Origin: Lachnospiraceae bacterium
Lineage (GTDB): Bacteria > Bacillota > Clostridia > Lachnospirales > Lachnospiraceae
Assembly (NCBI GenBank): GCA_028689655.1
Contig: JAQVCT010000007.1
Coordinates: 62,001-126,000 of the forward strand
Direction of reading: 5' to 3'
DNA length: 64,000 nucleotides
The notes under the pieces are model-generated. The model did not search any database. It was not told where the DNA came from and worked only from the letters and a program-made list of their open reading frames with translations. Below are positions 8,036-16,324 of this stretch, piece after piece (positions within the stretch are counted from its first letter, which is position 1; every line of letters starts with the position of its first letter). A program made the translations under genes and the position numbers.

Positions 8036-8467
8036 TCAACTCTCCGTCTCAATTTCCACAATATCCTCCACGGGTATTCTATCGCCCTCCTGGAATATCA
8101 CACACTTTTCATAAGTATCCAGCTTTCTGACATGCCCTTCCTTTACCACATATTTACCTCCGTCCTTTTTCACATCCGGTTGAAAATATGTGATCCTGAC
8201 TTTGGGTCTTCGCTCCAGTTCCTGCTGAACTTTCTGTAGTTTTTCATCCATTGCGCTCTTCTCCATCTCGTCCAGTTCGATCCGTTCCTCTGTGAGTCTG
8301 GCAGTCTCTGATACCGCATCCCCATATCCCGTCAGTGCTGCGAAGGGCGCGAACTGTGCCGCACGGTCATAGACAGACATCTGCCCATGGGTGGCAGATA
8401 CATGGTGAGGCAGTTCCAGCATGTCATCATATTTATGCTGTTCCTCCCTATTTTGATTCGTTCCCAT
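8036..8467 (-). CDS. YolD-like protein, partner of the Y-family polymerase
   Basis: YolD-like proteins are small acidic companions of UvrX/UmuC-type translesion polymerases and are thought to play a UmuD-like accessory part. The family signature YDDMLELPHHVSATHGQMSVYDRAAQFAPFAALTGYGDA is visible in pieces at residues 13-52: YDDMLELPHHVS and RAAQFAPFAALTGY. The C-terminal half is a charged helix followed by a small beta-rich end. It starts one base after the polymerase stop, so the two are translated from one message. Confidence 0.88.
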   Translation of the reverse strand: MGTNQNREEQHKYDDMLELPHHVSATHGQMSVYDRAAQFAPFAALTGYGDAVSETARLTEERIELDEMEKSAMDEKLQKVQQELERRPKVRITYFQPDVKKDGGKYVVKEGHVRKLDTYEKCVIFQEGDRIPVEDIVEIETES

Positions 8468-8468
8468 A

Positions 8469-9998
8469 CTACGCCTTATGTCCTCCGATCTGTTTATTGC
8501 GCTCCACTGTCATCGCACCTTCCTCCAGATTCATGCCCTTTAGAATTGCATTCTTACCATATTTTTTCTTAATATGCAGCATTGCCTGCTGCATTCTTTT
8601 TTCTTTTTCCAGTTCCTCCGCTTCCTGCTGTTCTTTCCTGTTCTTTTCCTCAAGATCCGTAAAAAGATCCAGCTGTTCATACTCGCTCTTCTGTGTCACT
8701 TCGGACTCACTCACGATTCGATTAGCTGCAATATTGATTCTTCTGATGAGCAGCTCCGGATTTACGATCTCATCATATAACTGCAGGACAGCCTCGATCA
8801 TCAGCCTGGAGGAGGATGTCTGCCTCCCCAGATTGGCAGTGCCATGGGCGTGTTTTGGAATCTGTCTCCCATAGGTATCCGTGGTGATCGCTCCCTTGTA
8901 CTTTTTCCTGATCTCCCCATTGCGAAGATTATCGATATCATATCCCACCGTCAGCACCAGCTGATCCGTGACAAGCCCTTTATCCACCAGATCCAGACCC
9001 ATCAGATCCGTCATCTCATGTACGATGAGCCTTGCTTTGTCAAAGGAGTAGGGACAGTGAAGCACCTGCCCGGAACTGATGCTGCTCACGGCTGGCTTGT
9101 AGGCTTTCACATCCGCAATGGTGCAGGGCTCCCATCCCCAGGCGTGATCGATCAAAAGTTCCGCATTGATTCCAAATAGTCCATATAAGAGATCCTCATT
9201 AAAATATTCCTCTTTTCTTCCCAGGGAACATCTGGCGATATCTCCCATGGTAAAGATGCCGCTCTCCGCCAGCTTCTTCGCATAGCCTTTTCCCACCCGC
9301 CAGAAGTCCGTCAGGGGGCGGTGGTTCCACAGGAGACGTCTGTAAGAGCGTTCATCCAGCTCCGCAATCCGCCCCCCTTCCGCATCTGCCGGCACATGCT
9401 TTGACACAATATCCAGTGCGATCTTGCACAGATACAGATTCGTGCCGATACCTGCGGTGGCAGTGATATTCGTCTCCCGGAAAATATCATGTATGATATG
9501 TCTCGCCAGTTCTCTCGCCGACATCTGATACCCTTGTAAATACTGGGTCACATCCATGAACACTTCATCAATGGAGTACACATGGATATCCTCCGGAGCA
9601 ACATATTTCAGGTAAATCTGATAGATTTCTGTACTGTACTCCATATACTTCGCCATGCGGGGCGGGGCTGCAATATAGTCGATCTCCAGATCCGGTCTCC
9701 CCCTCAATTCCGTATCCTTGTAGGATTTTCCCGTAAACATCCCGTTTGGTGCCTTATTTCTGCGAATGGCATTGACTTCTCTCACTCTCTGTACCACTTC
9801 GAAAAGTCTGGCTCTCCCTGGGATTCCATAGGCTTTCAGGGAGGGCGATACCGCCAGACAGATCGTCTTCTCTGTCCTGCTGGCATCCGCCACCACCAGA
9901 TTAGTGGTCAGAGGATCTAGCTTTCGCTCCCTGCATTCCACGGAGGCATAGAAGGATTTCAGATCAATTGCGATATAAATATGATTTTCCCGTTCCAT
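8469..9998 (-). CDS. Y-family translesion DNA polymerase (UmuC/UvrX-like)
   Basis: Copies damaged DNA during the SOS response. The palm motif AIDLKSFYASVECRERKLDP lies at residues 9-28 and the second catalytic motif YSIDEVFMDVT at about 141-151; helix-hairpin-helix and little-finger domains follow. Its 509 residues and the downstream YolD partner fit the Firmicute UvrX-like branch rather than short DinB. Start is supported by AGAGGAGGCAGCAA before the ATG. A candidate LexA box and a hairpin precede it. Confidence 0.93.
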   Translation of the reverse strand: MERENHIYIAIDLKSFYASVECRERKLDPLTTNLVVADASRTEKTICLAVSPSLKAYGIPGRARLFEVVQRVREVNAIRRNKAPNGMFTGKSYKDTELRGRPDLEIDYIAAPPRMAKYMEYSTEIYQIYLKYVAPEDIHVYSIDEVFMDVTQYLQGYQMSARELARHIIHDIFRETNITATAGIGTNLYLCKIALDIVSKHVPADAEGGRIAELDERSYRRLLWNHRPLTDFWRVGKGYAKKLAESGIFTMGDIARCSLGRKEEYFNEDLLYGLFGINAELLIDHAWGWEPCTIADVKAYKPAVSSISSGQVLHCPYSFDKARLIVHEMTDLMGLDLVDKGLVTDQLVLTVGYDIDNLRNGEIRKKYKGAITTDTYGRQIPKHAHGTANLGRQTSSSRLMIEAVLQLYDEIVNPELLIRRINIAANRIVSESEVTQKSEYEQLDLFTDLEEKNRKEQQEAEELEKEKRMQQAMLHIKKKYGKNAILKGMNLEEGAMTVERNKQIGGHKA

Positions 9999-10036
9999 TT
10001 GCTGCCTCCTCTTCCTGTCATGATCCTGATTTCTGC

Positions 10037-10067
10037 TGAAAAGAGCACATCAATCATTGATGTGCTC
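10037..10067 (-). terminator. Hairpin in the leader of the polymerase operon
   Basis: GAGCACATCAA pairs with TTGATGTGCTC (10043-10067) around a 3-base loop, and TTTT follows on the minus strand. It may end the upstream LysE-region transcript, or act within the 5' leader of the polymerase operon because a candidate -10 box lies upstream of it. Confidence 0.65.
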
Positions 10068-10080
10068 GAAACTATGTTCT
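10067..10080. promoter_or_regulatory. LexA/DinR-like box before the polymerase operon
   Basis: CGAAACTATGTTCT resembles the Firmicute SOS box CGAACN4GTTCG, differing at one conserved position per half. A minus-strand TATAAT lies at 10086-10091, placing the box over the expected start site. The -35 box is weak. Confidence 0.45.
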
Positions 10081-10086
10081 TATTTA

Positions 10087-10290
10087 TTATACCTCAAATA
10101 ACTTTATTTTAAAATGAAACTTTTGATTTTTATAAATTTTCCAGCTCTGCACGATCCTGCCATCCTCCACTACCAAGATCTGTAGATAGGCATCTGCTTT
10201 CTCCCTCCCTGACTCTGGTATGCTGTCAAGGTTCGTCAGAAAACGGATTTGATATTCTGTCACGCATGCCTGACACTTTAGTATTTGCAA
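10087..10290 (-). pseudogene. Doubtful 67-residue ORF, possible gene remnant
   Basis: An open frame with no ATG (it would start at TTG inside the end of the LysE-family gene). The text, for example ILVVEDGRIVQSWKIYKNQ, reads like real protein, but no family is recognised. The end overlaps the candidate -10 box of the polymerase operon. A decayed C-terminal fragment is the most likely explanation. Confidence 0.25.
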
Positions 10291-10901
10291 ATGCAGTTAA
10301 TCATCATACCAATCCCATAAACCATTAGCAGTATTCCAAGAATCATATTCATTCTTGCAAATATGGGATCTGTAATCTTTTCCCTGAATTTACTAACAAA
10401 AAAACTTAATGTGCCCCACCACAGTCCTGTCCCAAGCAATACCCCAATCACAATCTGACTTCCTTCTAAAACCGAATAATTTTCATTCAGCCCAAATGAA
10501 GTAAATGCCACAAGGAATGATACAACAGTTGCAGGATTCATGATTGCAACAGTAAATGCGGTAAGAAATCCTGACAGGTATGTCTTTTTACTAACTACTA
10601 TCCCATGGTTTTTCTTATTCTTCTTGAAAATTATCACAATTCCATACACAATAATAAGGATTGCTCCACAGATGCGGCATACCATTTCATTTCTTTGCAG
10701 GAACGAGGTAATCAGTGTAATTCCGAAAACCCCCACAATCGCATATAAAACATCGGCAACAGAGGAACCCATTCCTGTAAAAAATCCATAGAAAAAACCA
10801 CCTTCTAAAGTTCTGTGAATCGTCAGTGCTCCAATCGCTCCTGCCGGAACTCCAAAAATCAAACCGATCAACAAACCTTTTCCCAGTAATTCAAACATCA
10901 T
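10278..10901 (-). CDS. LysE/RhtB-family exporter
   Basis: LysE-type proteins export amino acids or related small molecules. The 207-residue protein has six hydrophobic segments, the N-terminal GVPAGAIGALTIHRTLEGG (the family has a P-x-G-P-like motif here), and NPATVVSFLVAF before the fourth segment. Substrate cannot be inferred. It follows the truncated DUF3737 gene after 30 bases and probably shares its transcript. Confidence 0.85.
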   Translation of the reverse strand: MMFELLGKGLLIGLIFGVPAGAIGALTIHRTLEGGFFYGFFTGMGSSVADVLYAIVGVFGITLITSFLQRNEMVCRICGAILIIVYGIVIIFKKNKKNHGIVVSKKTYLSGFLTAFTVAIMNPATVVSFLVAFTSFGLNENYSVLEGSQIVIGVLLGTGLWWGTLSFFVSKFREKITDPIFARMNMILGILLMVYGIGMMINCICKY

Positions 10902-10931
10902 CCTCTGTCACCGACCTTTCTCTAATACTGC

Positions 10932-11645
10932 TTACACTGCTCTTTTTAATGCTTTTTCTGTGCTTTCATTGATTACATGTTCCGTAATCTTTTCAGGTTC
11001 TTCTTTACAGATAATTTGTGTTTTAGACGGATCAATTTTGTCCTTTTCAAGAATCAATTCTCCAATCTGCTCTGCTGTAATCGTGCCTGCTGTTGGGTTT
11101 AATACACTGTCAATCTTTCCAGTAATCTGTGCATCTACCGTAGAATATTCAAAGGCAAGTGTGGTATTCAATAATCTGCAATTTTTCATAACCAGATTTT
11201 CTATATAGCACATACCCTGAAGACTTTCAATGGTACAATTAATCAGTGTCAGATTCTTTGCGTTCCATCCGAGATACTCACCTGAAATATAAGAATCATA
11301 TACCGTTACATTCTCACTGTTCCAAAATGCATCTTTGGATAGAAGTTTTGAATTATGTACTTCTACATTTTTCACACCATCGAAAGAGTAGTTTCCATAC
11401 AAAGTCAAATCGTGAATTACCATATTCTGACTATCCATAGCAAAGTAATCACCCTTTGCCATAACCTGATTCATTTTTACACCATCGCAATGCCACAATG
11501 TCTCTGCTGCATTTGGCATGGTTACCTGTGTTAAACTTAAGTCCTTGCACCTCCTGAAATTTTTGGGTGCTTCGATAGCTGAACTACTTACCTCCATATG
11601 ATTTGTATACCATACGCCTGCACGCCCCATTGTTGTTTTTTTCAT
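10932..11645 (-). CDS. DUF3737 protein, apparently shortened at the N-terminus
   Basis: DUF3737 proteins are right-handed beta-helix proteins of unknown function, made of repeats ending in N-x-x-V/I-x-N/D-S/C. This copy shows the central and C-terminal coils (NVTVYDSYISGEYLGWNAKN, LINCTIESLQGMCYIENLV) and the conserved end IDSVLNPTAGTI, but starts at what is normally about residue 90. ATG at 11645 has a perfect AGGAGG upstream, so the short form is probably translated; an upstream in-frame extension to 11693 has no such site. A histidine-kinase fragment lies just upstream, so the shortening may come from a deletion. Confidence 0.7.
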   Translation of the reverse strand: MKKTTMGRAGVWYTNHMEVSSSAIEAPKNFRRCKDLSLTQVTMPNAAETLWHCDGVKMNQVMAKGDYFAMDSQNMVIHDLTLYGNYSFDGVKNVEVHNSKLLSKDAFWNSENVTVYDSYISGEYLGWNAKNLTLINCTIESLQGMCYIENLVMKNCRLLNTTLAFEYSTVDAQITGKIDSVLNPTAGTITAEQIGELILEKDKIDPSKTQIICKEEPEKITEHVINESTEKALKRAV

Positions 11646-11721
11646 TCTGCTGTTTCCTCCTGTAAGAGATACTATAAATGTTAGAGATAACATGCAAATA
11701 ACATATATTTAAACTTTTTTT

Positions 11722-11826
11722 AAACTGAATTATATGCAGACAGATACTTATTACAATCGCTGTAAATACGATAGGTATAGTTATCATCAATATATTAGAT
11801 ATTCTTACTTTTCGCTTAATTGTCAT
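11722..11826 (-). pseudogene. N-terminal remnant of a sensor histidine kinase
   Basis: The ATG at 11826 follows the flavoprotein stop codon directly. It encodes MTIKRKVRISNILMITIPIV and then a hydrophobic segment, the usual opening of clostridial HAMP-type sensor kinases. After about 35 residues the frame loses kinase-like character and ends near 11584 inside the DUF3737 gene. No kinase core follows. It is read as the stump of a deleted kinase gene. Confidence 0.55.
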
Positions 11827-12366
11827 TTATATATTTTTCCCCATCTCATAGGATTCCTGCAATGCTACATGTCCTTCAATTTCTCCTGTTCCTGTCACAC
11901 CGCCAGCAAATACAGTTCCCATAAATGCAGCCTTGCCAAAACAATCAATCCAACCCTGCAATCCATTGGTTGCTTTTGTCGGAACATCTGCTTCATCCTC
12001 TGCGGCACATGTCAGAAAATAAACATCTCTAAATTTGTATTCTGTTCCATATAATGGATTCATGCGGTCTAACAATGTTTTCATCTGCCCTGGCATTTCA
12101 TAATAGTAAATAGGGGCTGCGAACACAACGACATCAGAATCCAACATTTTCTCTGCTATCTCTATGGCATCGTCTTTTATCACGCATTTTTTTGTTGTCT
12201 GACAGGCAAGACAGCCTTTACAAAAGCCAATCTGTTTTCCTGCTAATGAAATCAACTCCACCCGATTTCCTGTTTCTTTCGCTCCTCTTGCAAATTCCTC
12301 TGCCATTTTATTTGAATTGCTGTTACTTCTTAAACTTGTAGAAATTATCAATACTTTTTTGCTCAT
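11827..12366 (-). CDS. Flavodoxin-fold NAD(P)H-dependent FMN reductase family protein
   Basis: The 179-residue protein has the FMN-binding phosphate loop STSLRSNSNSNKMAEEF at residues 9-25, the CKGCLACQTTKKC cysteine segment typical of the iron-sulfur-flavoprotein-like branch, and APIYYYEMPGQMKTLLDR. It probably moves electrons as a soluble redox protein; the substrate is unknown. It is the last intact gene of the MATE operon, separated from the lipoprotein gene by a hairpin-rich 96-base gap. A second family member lies two genes upstream. Confidence 0.85.
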   Translation of the reverse strand: MSKKVLIISTSLRSNSNSNKMAEEFARGAKETGNRVELISLAGKQIGFCKGCLACQTTKKCVIKDDAIEIAEKMLDSDVVVFAAPIYYYEMPGQMKTLLDRMNPLYGTEYKFRDVYFLTCAAEDEADVPTKATNGLQGWIDCFGKAAFMGTVFAGGVTGTGEIEGHVALQESYEMGKNI

Positions 12367-12386
12367 TTTTTATTCTCCTTTGGAAC

Positions 12387-12457
12387 ATCAGCACATCCTA
12401 AATTTGTCTTTGACAAATGTGCTGATGCTACATATCAAGTTTCCATAGAAAACTTGA
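12387..12457 (-). promoter_or_regulatory. Two stem-loops between lipoprotein and flavoprotein genes
   Basis: ATCAGCACAT/ATGTGCTGAT (12387-12396, 12417-12426) encloses ATTTGTC-TTT-GACAAAT. A second hairpin TCAAGTTT/AAACTTGA spans 12435-12457. Neither has a clear T run on the minus strand, so they may be processing or stability elements rather than terminators. Confidence 0.6.
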
Positions 12458-12462
12458 CACAA

Positions 12463-13224
12463 TCACTCTGCTAATGAAAATGTTGCCGTAATATCACCAT
12501 TTCCCAAAAGACTTTCCAAGTCACTGGCTGACGCATTGTCTATTTTTCCAAGTCTGGTATAAGCCCAGGAGTGGTTTCCATAGAACATAACCATCCGGTT
12601 GCCAGAATACAGCATGATGTCTCCAGCTGAAGTAGATATTTGAACATCATTCGTTGGAAGGGAGCTTCCAATGGAACCCACCTGTTCAAATCCGCCATAC
12701 CCAGAAAACTGGATGGTTAGGCCACCATCTGCCATTAATTTTTTCAAAGCATTTGCTGCTTCATTATCCTCCAGTGTTGCTGTGAGAATTGTATCACCAA
12801 TTTGTATGTTCATTGTTCTGGTATCCATTGCTTCTGCCTCACTTTCTGTCTGTGTCACCAAAGTTGTTTCCGTTGTCTGTATCTGATTTAACTCGCTGTC
12901 TACCGAGTCAACAGGTTCAGGTGTTGTACTATTTTCAACCGCTGTTATCTGTGTGCTTACAACTGGATTCGTTTCCTGCTCCGTTTCCGATTCACCTTCT
13001 GTAGCATCAACTTCGGTTTCCCTTGGCTGTGTACTTTCTACCGTATTCATTTCCGTTTTTGTTTCCTGCGTACTTTCCGCTGTCTCCGACTCCTTCGACG
13101 GCTCTGTTTCCTGTACATCTTCTGCTATTGTCGCTTGTGGTGCAGATGCTTCATTCTTATTCCCGCATGCCGCCACACTTGCCATGACGGTTATTACAAT
13201 AATCAAATAAATGATTTTCTTCAT
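12463..13224 (-). CDS. Lipoprotein with cyclophilin-like domain
   Basis: The signal peptide ends in a lipobox ASVAAC, so Cys20 should be lipid-anchored at the outer face of the membrane. Residues 25-135 are a Thr/Glu/Ser-rich spacer. Residues 140-253 form a cyclophilin-like fold domain (TMNIQIGDTILTATLEDNEA, FSGYGGFEQVGSIGSSLP, MFYGNHSWAYTRLGKID), a family often encoded beside flavoproteins. Peptidyl-prolyl isomerase activity is not established for this branch. It overlaps the upstream flavoprotein gene by 4 bases. Confidence 0.82.
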   Translation of the reverse strand: MKKIIYLIIVITVMASVAACGNKNEASAPQATIAEDVQETEPSKESETAESTQETKTEMNTVESTQPRETEVDATEGESETEQETNPVVSTQITAVENSTTPEPVDSVDSELNQIQTTETTLVTQTESEAEAMDTRTMNIQIGDTILTATLEDNEAANALKKLMADGGLTIQFSGYGGFEQVGSIGSSLPTNDVQISTSAGDIMLYSGNRMVMFYGNHSWAYTRLGKIDNASASDLESLLGNGDITATFSLAE

Positions 13225-13775
13225 TGTGCCACCTCGTTTTCTTTCTCTGCAAAAGACTTTCCAAACTTACGAATCCCTTCCAGTTTATCATCGGAAACCC
13301 CTTCCTCTCCGTATGTAAGGAATACACCCATATCCTCTAACCCAAGATAAGCAAGAAAGTCTCCTTTATATGAGAATAATGCTCCCTCATACATATCCTT
13401 GTCACCCGATGATAAAAACATTGCGATTTTCTTCACTCGAAGATTCTTCTTTGGATCACCAATGGCATATAACCGATCAAGTGTACATTTCAACTGTCCT
13501 GAAAAATTGTGGTAATAGATAGGCGATGCCAATACCAACATATCTGCGTTCAAAAACAGCTGGTAAACTTCCTGCATATCATCCTTTTGAATACAAACCC
13601 CATTGCCTTTCTCATGACAATACTCGCAGGCAAGGCAGCCTTTGATTTCTTTTCTGCACACATTTACCACATCCACCAGATGTCCCGTTTCTTTCAGTCC
13701 ATCCGTAAAAGCCTCAATCATCTTACTGGTATTGCCCGCCGGTCTTGGGCTTCCGTTTAATATAAGAATATTCAT
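13221..13775 (-). CDS. Flavodoxin-fold NAD(P)H-dependent FMN reductase family protein
   Basis: The 184-residue protein has the phosphate loop LNGSPRPAGNTSKMIEAF at residues 6-23, the CLACEYCHEKGNGVC segment and ASPIYYHNFSGQLKCTLDRLY. It is the same family as 11827-12366 but clearly diverged, so this is not a recent duplication. It overlaps the MATE gene upstream and the lipoprotein gene downstream by 4 bases each, showing strict coupling. A role in reducing a compound exported or sensed by this operon is inference. Confidence 0.87.
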   Translation of the reverse strand: MNILILNGSPRPAGNTSKMIEAFTDGLKETGHLVDVVNVCRKEIKGCLACEYCHEKGNGVCIQKDDMQEVYQLFLNADMLVLASPIYYHNFSGQLKCTLDRLYAIGDPKKNLRVKKIAMFLSSGDKDMYEGALFSYKGDFLAYLGLEDMGVFLTYGEEGVSDDKLEGIRKFGKSFAEKENEVAQ

Positions 13776-15142
13776 ATTTTAAAATCCTCTTCTTTTAGAT
13801 TTTTCTTTAATTTTTGAAATAATGCGATTCCAAATGGAATTGCTAAAAGTTCTGCCACAGCAAAGGAAAGCCATACCATATTTAGATTTTCCATGAAGGA
13901 ACCAAGCAGAATGAATGGAATCAGCAAAATCACCTGTCGGAAAAATGCAAGGTACATACTGTACATTCCATTTCCAAATCCCTGAAAAATTGCTGCAAAA
14001 ACAATTCCTATGGCAGATACGAAATAGCTGACTGAAATGATACGAATTGCTGGGATTCCTATGTTCATCATATGCTCTGATGCATCAAACAACAGCAGGA
14101 TTTTATCTGGAATCAACTCAAGACCAATCAGTACGATTGTCATAGCTACCACTGCATATAGAAAGGCACACCGAATGGTTTCCTGTGTTCTCTCTTCCTT
14201 TTTCGCTCCATAATTATACGCAATAATAGGAATCAATCCATTATTCATCCCCATAACCGCAATCTGCGCAAGATTTTGTACCTTCAACGCAATGCCATAA
14301 ATCGCCACTGCTGTGGACGAAAACTGATACAAAATAGTGTTGATGAAAATCCCCATAAAGGACATGATTCCCTGCATGATAGCAGTAGGAATTCCAACCT
14401 TCAAAATATTTCTCACACAACGGGGCGAAATATGAAACGTGAAGTGTATGGGAATTTCTTTATTTCTCTTAAAATTCAGAAAGATTCCAAGTACCCCGCC
14501 TGCTGTTTGTCCAATTACTGTGGCAATAGCTGCACCTGCTGTTCCCAACGCCGGAAGACCAAAATATCCAAAAATCAGAATCGGATCAAGAATCAGATTT
14601 ACAATAGATGCCGTTCCCAGCGTTGCAAGAAAAAGAGTGGATTTTCCTGTTGCAATCAGTAGCCGGTCAAATACCCATTGCGTCATTTGTCCAAAGGAAA
14701 ACAGCATACAAACTGTGATATAGTCAATTCCATACTGTGCAATCTGCCTGTTTCCACCTGCCTGCCACGCAAAATAAGGTTTCACAATGAAAATACTAAG
14801 TACAACGATGAGAAGATATGCACCTATCGCCATTACCATCGCAGCTGATGCTGTCCTCTTTACTTCTTCCTTGTTCTTTTCTCCCAATGCTTTTGAAATC
14901 ATTGCATTGAGTCCTACTGCCAGCCCACACCCCAGTGCAATCATAATTGTCTGAATCGGTGCTGCCAGAGAGATTCCTGTCAAAGCATCCTCACTAATAT
15001 GGGATACAAATACGCTGTCCACAAGGTTATAGAGATGATTCACAAATAGAGAAAATATCAGTGGTATCGATGTTGTAATTATTAGTTTGGGGATTGGCGT
15101 AATACCCATTTTATTTTCTTTGATCGTTACCTGTTCCGACAT
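13772..15142 (-). CDS. MATE-family multidrug/sodium antiporter
   Basis: MATE proteins expel drugs or metabolites using Na+ or H+ gradients. The 456-residue protein has twelve hydrophobic segments, the N-terminal IPLIFSLFVNHLYNLVDSVFV and pseudo-symmetric halves. It is first in an operon with two flavoproteins and a cyclophilin-like lipoprotein and is divergent from a LysR-type regulator, which probably controls it. Confidence 0.92.
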   Translation of the reverse strand: MSEQVTIKENKMGITPIPKLIITTSIPLIFSLFVNHLYNLVDSVFVSHISEDALTGISLAAPIQTIMIALGCGLAVGLNAMISKALGEKNKEEVKRTASAAMVMAIGAYLLIVVLSIFIVKPYFAWQAGGNRQIAQYGIDYITVCMLFSFGQMTQWVFDRLLIATGKSTLFLATLGTASIVNLILDPILIFGYFGLPALGTAGAAIATVIGQTAGGVLGIFLNFKRNKEIPIHFTFHISPRCVRNILKVGIPTAIMQGIMSFMGIFINTILYQFSSTAVAIYGIALKVQNLAQIAVMGMNNGLIPIIAYNYGAKKEERTQETIRCAFLYAVVAMTIVLIGLELIPDKILLLFDASEHMMNIGIPAIRIISVSYFVSAIGIVFAAIFQGFGNGMYSMYLAFFRQVILLIPFILLGSFMENLNMVWLSFAVAELLAIPFGIALFQKLKKNLKEEDFKI

Positions 15143-15243
15143 TTTTTAATTTCACTCCTCATATTCTAGCGGTTTTTAACTACTCTTATTTTATCAATAC
15201 ATATCTAATATAACAAATGCTTATATCAAATGTTCTTTCATGC

Positions 15244-15272
15244 TTGACAGCTATAGTTATTTTTTCTATAAT
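15244..15272 (+). promoter_or_regulatory. Consensus sigma-A promoter of the LysR gene
   Basis: TTGACA (15244-15249) and TATAAT (15267-15272) are exactly 17 bases apart. It lies in the divergent spacer with the MATE operon, where LysR-type autoregulation is expected. Confidence 0.85.
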
Positions 15273-15358
15273 CAGATTAAAATCTGCAATAAAATCTGTC
15301 ATAGCATCAAAATAACAATCCAAAAGTGTGGAATCTTCAAAAAAGAGGGAGTGTTCTT

Positions 15359-16249
15359 ATGGAATTACGTGTATTGGAATATTTCCTGGCGGTTGCCAGA
15401 GAACAGAATATAACTGCCGCTGCTGAGTCACTGCATCTTTCACAGCCAACACTGTCAAGACAGCTAAAAGATATGGAAGAATCCTTTGGAAAACAGCTTT
15501 TTATTCGCGGCAATCGAAAGATTATATTAACAGAAGAAGGCATAATCCTGCGAAAAAGAGCAGAAGAGATTCTCGATTTAGTTAAAAAAACAGAAGCTGA
15601 GGTCACCGCTTCCGATGCCACCATCAGTGGTGATATCTATATTGGAACTGGTGAGTCAGAGGGGGTACGATTGCTGATTCATGCTGGAATGGAACTCCAG
15701 CATGCTCATCCAGATATCCATATTCATACCATCAGCGGCGATGCCTTTGATCTCATCGATAATCTGGATAAAGGGCTCTATGACTTTGCTGTTTTGTGGG
15801 ATCCAGTGGATCTTTCGAATTACGAATCTATCCAGCTCCCCTATCGGGATCGAATCAGTGTTCTCATGCCCGGAGACTGCGCACTCGCGCAAAAAGAGCT
15901 GCTCTCAATCAACGATTTGATCGGACTCCCGATCATTATGGCCAGACAACAGCTCAAAAATAATGCCATCGACTCCTTCCTGCGACAGCAGGGTGACAAC
16001 TTAAATGTCGTAGCTACTTATAATCTGATGTACAATGCATTCCTGATGGTGCAGGAAGGGGTAGGCTATGCAATCGGTTTCGACCAGATTGTCGACACTT
16101 CCACGGAGCGTAATCTGGTCTGCAAGCCCCTTTATCCCATCACCGAACTGTCCATGAACCTGGTGTGGAAAAAGTATCAGGTGTTTACCAAAGCTGCCCA
16201 TCTGTATCTGCATAAGGTGACGGAAATCATACAAAAAAACCAGACCTGA
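15359..16249 (+). CDS. LysR-type transcriptional regulator
   Basis: Has an N-terminal winged helix-turn-helix (LEYFLAVAREQNITAAAESL, then SQPTLSRQLKDMEE) and a periplasmic-binding-protein-like effector domain of about 200 residues. ATG at 15359 has GAGGGAG upstream; the longer frame from 15326 adds 11 residues without support. It is transcribed away from the MATE operon, the classical arrangement for a LysR regulator and its target. The inducer is unknown. Confidence 0.9.
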   Translation: MELRVLEYFLAVAREQNITAAAESLHLSQPTLSRQLKDMEESFGKQLFIRGNRKIILTEEGIILRKRAEEILDLVKKTEAEVTASDATISGDIYIGTGESEGVRLLIHAGMELQHAHPDIHIHTISGDAFDLIDNLDKGLYDFAVLWDPVDLSNYESIQLPYRDRISVLMPGDCALAQKELLSINDLIGLPIIMARQQLKNNAIDSFLRQQGDNLNVVATYNLMYNAFLMVQEGVGYAIGFDQIVDTSTERNLVCKPLYPITELSMNLVWKKYQVFTKAAHLYLHKVTEIIQKNQT

Positions 16250-16276
16250 TGTTTCTTATCAAGTCTGTTTTTTTGT
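16241..16276. terminator. Bidirectional terminator between LysR gene and alcohol dehydrogenase
   Basis: CAGACCTGAT pairs with ATCAAGTCTG around 7 bases. A run of T follows on the plus strand and a run of A precedes, so it works for both converging genes. Confidence 0.8.
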
Positions 16277-16324
16277 TCAAGAGAACTTCCGTTGCATTTG
16301 AGCTACGTCAATTTCTGCCTTTTC

